Source: an uncultured Prevotellaceae bacterium (GTDB taxonomy: Bacteria; Bacteroidota; Bacteroidia; Bacteroidales; Bacteroidaceae). From it: a DNA stretch of 64,000 nucleotides. Position numbers and translations under genes: made by a program. The stretch spans positions 37,167 to 101,166 of the forward strand of contig CAMVAT010000008.1 in NCBI GenBank assembly GCA_947165505.1, read 5' to 3'. The notes under the pieces are model-generated. The model did no database searches. It had not been told where the DNA came from and was given only the letters and a program-made list of their open reading frames with translations. This document shows positions 59,739-64,000 of the stretch, piece by piece; the first letter of the stretch is position 1, and each line of letters starts with the position of its first letter.

Positions 59739-60182
59739 ATGATCATCGACACATTAGACAATTTCAGCAAGTACAGCGCCATGAACCCGCTCTTCGCTGA
59801 TGTGGAGAAATTCCTCGCCGAAAACGACCTGAACGCTCTCGAAGAGGGTAAGTATGAAATCAAAGGCAAAGACCTCTTTGTCAATGTCACCACAGCCAAA
59901 GGGCGCACACCCGAAGAAGCTGTGCTCGAGACGCACCGCGTCATGCTCGACATACAGATTCCCCTCTCGTGTGAGGAGACGTTCGGATACACGCCGGCTG
60001 AAGACCTGCCCGAGGCTGAATACAACGAGGCAAAAGACATCACCAAGATACCCGGACTGGCTGCTCAGAGCTACGTCACTTGCCGACCGGGCATGTTCGC
60101 TGTCTTCTTCCCACAAGACGGACACGCTCCCTGCATCGCACAGCAAGACATCAAAAAGGTCATTTTCAAAGTGAAAGCATAA
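59739..60182 (+). CDS. YhcH/YjgK/YiaL (DUF386) family protein
   Basis: A 147-residue single-domain beta-sandwich protein. Family parts are MIIDTLDNFSKYSAMNPLF, GKYEIKGKDLFVNVTT, EETHR-like (VLETHRVMLDIQIPLSC) and MFAVFFPQDGHAPCIA, with His, Glu and His positions typical of the metal site. Relatives act in sialic acid or sugar metabolism. ATG 59739 gives the family N-terminus; the frame upstream runs through a repeat. glgB follows after 22 bases and may be co-transcribed. Confidence 0.88.
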   Translation: MIIDTLDNFSKYSAMNPLFADVEKFLAENDLNALEEGKYEIKGKDLFVNVTTAKGRTPEEAVLETHRVMLDIQIPLSCEETFGYTPAEDLPEAEYNEAKDITKIPGLAAQSYVTCRPGMFAVFFPQDGHAPCIAQQDIKKVIFKVKA

Positions 60183-60204
60183 AGAATAAACACACCTGAA
60201 CACT

Positions 60205-62244
60205 ATGGCAACAGAAAAGAAAACCAGGACAAGAGCACCCAAACACATCGGTCTGGTGAAAAACGACGGCTATCTCGAACCCTTTGAGGCGGCTATACAA
60301 GGCAGGCACGACCACGCCGTGTGGAAACTCAACCAACTCACACGTAATGGAAAGACCACACTCACCGACTTCGCATCGGGCTACGACTACTACGGACTCC
60401 ACAAAACGGCTCGTGGATGGGTGTTCCGCGAATGGGCGCCTACAGCCACCGATATCTATCTCGTCGGCGACTTCAACGACTGGACGGAGACCGAACGCTA
60501 CCGTGCTAAACGCATACAGGGCACCGGCAACTGGGAACTGAAACTCTCTGAGAAAGCCATCAAGCACGGCGACCTCTATAAAATGCACGTTCACTGGAAT
60601 GGCGGCGAAGGGGAGCGCATACCCGCATGGGCACAGCGCGTAGTGCAAGACGATGATACCAAGATATTCTCGGCTCAGGTGTGGAACCCTGAACCCTATC
60701 AGTGGAAGAAAAAGTCGTTCAAACCCAACGTCAACCCGCTGCTCATCTATGAGTGCCACATCGGCATGAGCCAGGATGCCGAGAAAGTGGGCTCTTACAC
60801 CGAGTTCCGCGACAATGTGCTGCCGCGCGTCATTGCCGATGGTTACAACTGCATTCAGATCATGGCCATTCAGGAACATCCTTACTACGGATCGTTCGGA
60901 TATCATGTCAGCTCGTTCTTCGCGGCTTCAAGCCGGTTCGGCACACCCGAAGAACTGAAGTCGCTCATCGACACGGCACATCAAAACGGCATCGCCGTCA
61001 TCATGGACATCGTTCACTCTCATGCGGTGAAAAACGAGGTCGAGGGACTCGGCAACCTGGCCGGCGACCCCAACCAGTTCTTCTATCCCGGCGACAGGCA
61101 CGAGCACCCGGCATGGGACTCGCTGTGCTTCGACTACGGCAAGGACGAGGTCATACACTTCCTCCTCTCCAACTGCAAGTACTGGCTACAGGAGTTCCAC
61201 TTCGACGGGTTCCGCTTCGACGGTGTCACTTCGATGCTATACTACAGTCACGGACTGGGCGAGGCTTTCTGCAACTACGGCGACTACTTCAACGGGCATG
61301 AAGACGACAATGCCATCTGCTACCTCACCCTGGCTAACAAACTCATCCACGAGGTCAACCCGAAGGCTATCACCATCGCCGAGGAGGTGAGCGGCATGCC
61401 CGGACTGGCTGCCAAGTTCGAGGACGGGGGCTATGGCTTCGACTACCGCATGGCGATGAACATACCCGACTACTGGATCAAAACCATCAAGGAACAGAGC
61501 GACGAAAACTGGAAACCGAGCAGCATCTTCTGGGAGGTGAAAAACCGCAGACCCGACGAGAAGACCATCAGCTACTGCGAAAGCCACGACCAGGCGCTCG
61601 TGGGCGACAAGACCATCATCTTCCGGCTCATCGATGCCGACATGTACTGGCACTTCGCCAAAAAAGACGAGAACATGGTGGCTGAACGCGGCATCGCACT
61701 GCATAAGATGATACGGCTCGTCACAGCTGCGGCCATCAACGGCGGTTACCTCAACTTCATGGGCAATGAGTTCGGACATCCCGAATGGATCGACTTCCCA
61801 CGCGAGGGCAACGGATGGAGCTATAAGTATGCGCGCAGACAATGGAACTTGGTGGATAACAAAGAGCTGTGCTACCACTGGCTCGGCGACTTTGACCGCG
61901 AGATGCTCCGCGTCATCAAGAGCCAGAAGAATTTCCAGAAGACACCCGTGCAGGAGATATGGCACAACGACGGCGATCAGGTGTTGGCCTTCATGAGGGG
62001 CGACCTCGTGTTCGTGTTCAACTTCAGTCCGTCGCGCTCGTTCACCGACTACGGGTTCCTCGTGCCCACAGGGTCTTACGACGTGGTGCTCAATACCGAT
62101 GCCAAGGACTTCGGAGGCAACGGGCTCAACGACGACTCGGTCACGCACTTCACCAACTACGACCCGCTCTATGTCGATGACCATAAAGAGTGGCTCAAAC
62201 TCTATCTGCCTGCCCGCTCGGCCGTCGTGCTGCGCAAAAATTAA
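60205..62244 (+). CDS. glgB: 1,4-alpha-glucan branching enzyme (eukaryote-like GH13_8 type)
   Basis: A 679-residue enzyme that forms alpha-1,6 branches in glycogen. The CBM48 domain is at about 65-155 (WAPTATDIYLVGDFNDW). The GH13 catalytic barrel holds LIYECHIGMS, VIMDIVHSHA, nucleophile Asp339 (GFRFDGV), acid Glu393 (ITIAEEVSGMPG) and YCESHDQAL. The C-terminal beta domain follows. Motif spacing is like the eukaryotic-type branching enzymes that Bacteroidota carry. No other glycogen gene is in the window. It follows the YhcH gene by 22 bases. Confidence 0.93.
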   Translation: MATEKKTRTRAPKHIGLVKNDGYLEPFEAAIQGRHDHAVWKLNQLTRNGKTTLTDFASGYDYYGLHKTARGWVFREWAPTATDIYLVGDFNDWTETERYRAKRIQGTGNWELKLSEKAIKHGDLYKMHVHWNGGEGERIPAWAQRVVQDDDTKIFSAQVWNPEPYQWKKKSFKPNVNPLLIYECHIGMSQDAEKVGSYTEFRDNVLPRVIADGYNCIQIMAIQEHPYYGSFGYHVSSFFAASSRFGTPEELKSLIDTAHQNGIAVIMDIVHSHAVKNEVEGLGNLAGDPNQFFYPGDRHEHPAWDSLCFDYGKDEVIHFLLSNCKYWLQEFHFDGFRFDGVTSMLYYSHGLGEAFCNYGDYFNGHEDDNAICYLTLANKLIHEVNPKAITIAEEVSGMPGLAAKFEDGGYGFDYRMAMNIPDYWIKTIKEQSDENWKPSSIFWEVKNRRPDEKTISYCESHDQALVGDKTIIFRLIDADMYWHFAKKDENMVAERGIALHKMIRLVTAAAINGGYLNFMGNEFGHPEWIDFPREGNGWSYKYARRQWNLVDNKELCYHWLGDFDREMLRVIKSQKNFQKTPVQEIWHNDGDQVLAFMRGDLVFVFNFSPSRSFTDYGFLVPTGSYDVVLNTDAKDFGGNGLNDDSVTHFTNYDPLYVDDHKEWLKLYLPARSAVVLRKN

Positions 62245-62283
62245 CATGATGTCAAGCTTCTATAGGTTCGACTGACCGATTTT

Positions 62284-63384
62284 ATGCAAAACGACAGACT
62301 CATCAACAGACTCTATAAGCCGGTGCACTGGATGTGCGCCGGCATTTTCTGTGTCTTCACGTTTTGCTACATTTTTTTCTATCAGTCTGATATTCTCGCC
62401 CTCGCACAGCATGTGCTCTCCGAGGGCGTCACTCATTTCAACCGCTCTGTGGGGGCGGTGCTCATCACCCTGGCGCTCTATCTCGTACATATCCCGGTGC
62501 ACCAACTCACACGGCTCAATAAGCGGGCATACGCCTTGAATTATTTCCCCTCCTTGCTCATCCTCACGGTCATTACAGATGTCAGCCCCACCATCGACGA
62601 GGGGTTCTCTTTCGGGCCATGGCTCTGGGTGGTGCCCTTGCTGCTCGTGGCTTTTGCCGTAGGGGCATGGGTCCTCTACCAGTTGCAACCCTACGAAGAG
62701 GATTTTGTCGGTATTCCCTTCCTGTCGAGGCCGGCATGGATCAATGTGGCTGCACTCCTCGTCATGTTCCTGCTCACAGGGTGGGTGAGCAATCACAACG
62801 ATGTGTTTCATTATAGGATGCGCATGGAGACGAAACTGCTCGACTCACAAACGGAGGAAGCACTCAGGGTGGGCGAAAAGGCGCAACAGACAAGCCCGCA
62901 ACTCGATTTCCTGAGGGCTTTCGCGCTTGCAAGCAGAGGAGAACTGGGCAATCGGCTCTTTGATTATCTGCTGTCGGGCGATGCCAAGGCGATGTCGTTC
63001 GACGGGAAAAAGATAAAAACGCTGCAGATTCCCGACAGTGTGATCCTACAGCAAATGACACCTCAGGTGAAGGCCGACATGCGCTTGGCGGGCTATCTCA
63101 TCAACCGGCGGCTCGACCTCTTTGCCAATGAGGTGACTACTGTTTACAACGATTCTACCATGCCGCGCTATTACCGTGAGGCCTTGGCACTGTATCGGCA
63201 GCAGAAGCATCTCACGCCTGCTACCACGCAAGATTCCATCGCTGATTACCGGCTCATGCTTTATCGGCAGTTCATGGACAGCATCACGGCACCGCCGTTG
63301 CAAATAGAAAACATCGCCCGGCATGCCATCCCACACACCTATTTATATTATTATCAGTATGCACCGCTCTTAAAGGAGAGGTGA
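62284..63384 (+). CDS. Membrane protein, possibly DUF6057
   Basis: A 366-residue protein with five hydrophobic segments in the first half (about 18-37, 55-75, 85-98, 108-130, 148-164) and a soluble second half rich in helices, perhaps TPR-like (EEALRVGEKAQQTSPQLDFL). It resembles the Bacteroidota DUF6057 proteins by layout; that name is a guess. It follows glgB by 39 bases on the same strand and is two bases from the convergent GH78 gene. Function is unknown. Confidence 0.65.
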   Translation: MQNDRLINRLYKPVHWMCAGIFCVFTFCYIFFYQSDILALAQHVLSEGVTHFNRSVGAVLITLALYLVHIPVHQLTRLNKRAYALNYFPSLLILTVITDVSPTIDEGFSFGPWLWVVPLLLVAFAVGAWVLYQLQPYEEDFVGIPFLSRPAWINVAALLVMFLLTGWVSNHNDVFHYRMRMETKLLDSQTEEALRVGEKAQQTSPQLDFLRAFALASRGELGNRLFDYLLSGDAKAMSFDGKKIKTLQIPDSVILQQMTPQVKADMRLAGYLINRRLDLFANEVTTVYNDSTMPRYYREALALYRQQKHLTPATTQDSIADYRLMLYRQFMDSITAPPLQIENIARHAIPHTYLYYYQYAPLLKER

Positions 63385-63386
63385 TC

Positions 63387-64000
63387 TCACTTCGCGAATT
63401 TCACATGCCAGTGCGTTAAGCTCTTCACATCCACGATATAGATGCCATGTGCGATACGTGAGATGTCGAGCACCCTGCTGCCTAATGGCGCCGAACACAC
63501 CAACGCGCCCTTCTCGTCGTAGAGTTTGATAGCCTCCACACCGTCATCATAGACAACTATCTGGCCGTTGGCCCTGTCGATGACGACGGGTGTCTTCCCT
63601 CCATCTATACTGCCTTTGATCTCGGCCTGCTTCTCTCCCTTGAAACGATAACTCCCTGCGACGAGCCTATAGACATGCCGGTCGCCTTCCAACCCCACGT
63701 ACTCAGCCCCGCTGCCGTCCGCTGTATCGGTTGCGTCTTCGGGTGCCTCTATGCCGAATGCCGCCACGGACAGTTGGAGCATGGCCTGGGTGTTGGCGGG
63801 CACTGTGCAACGGTATTCTGTCTCCCCGTCGTCGTTCACTTTCCATGCCGAGGTGATGGTTCCGTGGCACGACCGGTACGAGGCGCTGACTTCACGGATG
63901 GGCTCCTGCCCCTCGGGTAGCACGTCGCGCACATCCGGCTCGGGTTTCAAGATGATGCGGGCGAACCCCGGCGCCGTCTCGTCGGTGTCGATGCCGGCCA
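63387..64000 (-). CDS. GH78 alpha-L-rhamnosidase, C-terminal part, with T9SS-like tail (5' end outside window)
   Basis: About 204 C-terminal residues of a larger enzyme. The first part (ETAPGFARIILKPEPDVRDV, then REVSASYRSCHGTITSAWK) is the beta-sandwich end of family GH78 rhamnosidases. The last ~75 residues (QIVVYDDGVEAIKLYDEKGA, LDISRIAHGIYIVDVKSL, KFAK) form a type IX secretion C-terminal domain of type A. The enzyme is therefore probably exported by T9SS to the surface for rhamnose removal from plant glycans. The reading frame is open to the window edge, with no start. Confidence 0.75.
   Translation of the reverse strand, partial: AGIDTDETAPGFARIILKPEPDVRDVLPEGQEPIREVSASYRSCHGTITSAWKVNDDGETEYRCTVPANTQAMLQLSVAAFGIEAPEDATDTADGSGAEYVGLEGDRHVYRLVAGSYRFKGEKQAEIKGSIDGGKTPVVIDRANGQIVVYDDGVEAIKLYDEKGALVCSAPLGSRVLDISRIAHGIYIVDVKSLTHWHVKFAK

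Overview
This window looks like chromosomal DNA of a member of the Bacteroidota, most probably the Prevotellaceae. The evidence is: promoters of the TTTG-N19/20-TAnnTTTG type and an almost total lack of Shine-Dalgarno sequences; a tiny gene matching the Bacteroidia ribosomal protein bL38; an ECF sigma factor followed by an anti-sigma/outer-membrane-barrel hybrid; DUF3857 and STN/carboxypeptidase-regulatory domains; lipobox proteins; a type IX secretion-like C-terminal tail; and Rhs fragments ending in YKYNGK. Most of it is ordinary housekeeping chromosome, broken up by many families of short intergenic repeats. No phage, integrase, insertion sequence, CRISPR array or rRNA was seen.

Layout. 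1-3000: dnaJ (cut by the window edge), grpE and an ABC-F ATPase, all on the minus strand. 3.1-6.4 kb: a small secreted protein, a LytS/LytTR-type two-component pair, a LUD protein and one tRNA-Val(CAC) with its own promoter and terminator. 6.4-10.8 kb: two envelope proteins, then a translationally coupled lipoprotein - ECF sigma - anti-sigma/barrel operon. 10.8-13.6 kb: the lutABC lactate oxidation operon. 13.6-18.3 kb: surface-sugar and LPS-type genes (acyltransferase, WxcM/FdtA-like ketoisomerase, phosphoethanolamine transferase, GT-C membrane protein). 18.3-21.8 kb: yfcE-like phosphodiesterase, cytidylate-kinase-like protein and MATE exporter in a repeat-dense zone. 21.8-26 kb: three envelope genes, two of them paralogous DUF3857-type proteins, one with an unusual STN + carboxypeptidase-regulatory front end. 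26-31.4 kb: secreted subtilase, xseA, xseB, ilvE, trmB. 31.9-35.9 kb: RNase E/G, bL38, HU, DUF4332, type II pantothenate kinase. 35.9-42.8 kb: a complete glycine cleavage cluster (lplA-gcvT-gcvH-gcvPA-gcvPB-lpdA). 43-44.3 kb: thrC. 44.5-51.9 kb: a five-gene ABC-2/HlyD/TolC exporter with a divergent AraC regulator. 52-57.2 kb: M6 protease, then thrA with the phosphoglycerate-mutase-like putative homoserine kinase. 57.3-58.2 kb: Rhs remnants around a small membrane-anchored protein. 58.5-64 kb: secreted MORN protein, YhcH, branching enzyme, a DUF6057-like membrane protein and the C-terminus of a GH78 rhamnosidase.

How the genes work together. thrA, the apgM-like gene and thrC would give aspartate to threonine apart from the semialdehyde dehydrogenase step, which is not seen here. 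The gcv cluster supplies all four glycine cleavage proteins plus the ligase that loads lipoate. lutABC oxidises lactate. The tripartite exporter and its regulator form one efflux unit.

The most unusual content is the repeats. A GC-rich palindromic family, two hairpin families and several A/T- or purine-rich minisatellites recur in the same order in separate intergenic regions. They also lie in frame inside or at the ends of at least ten proteins: a response-regulator linker, the periplasmic linker of the anti-sigma/barrel protein, two ABC permeases and several C-terminal tails. A 59-bp near-perfect inverted repeat flanks the yfcE-like gene.
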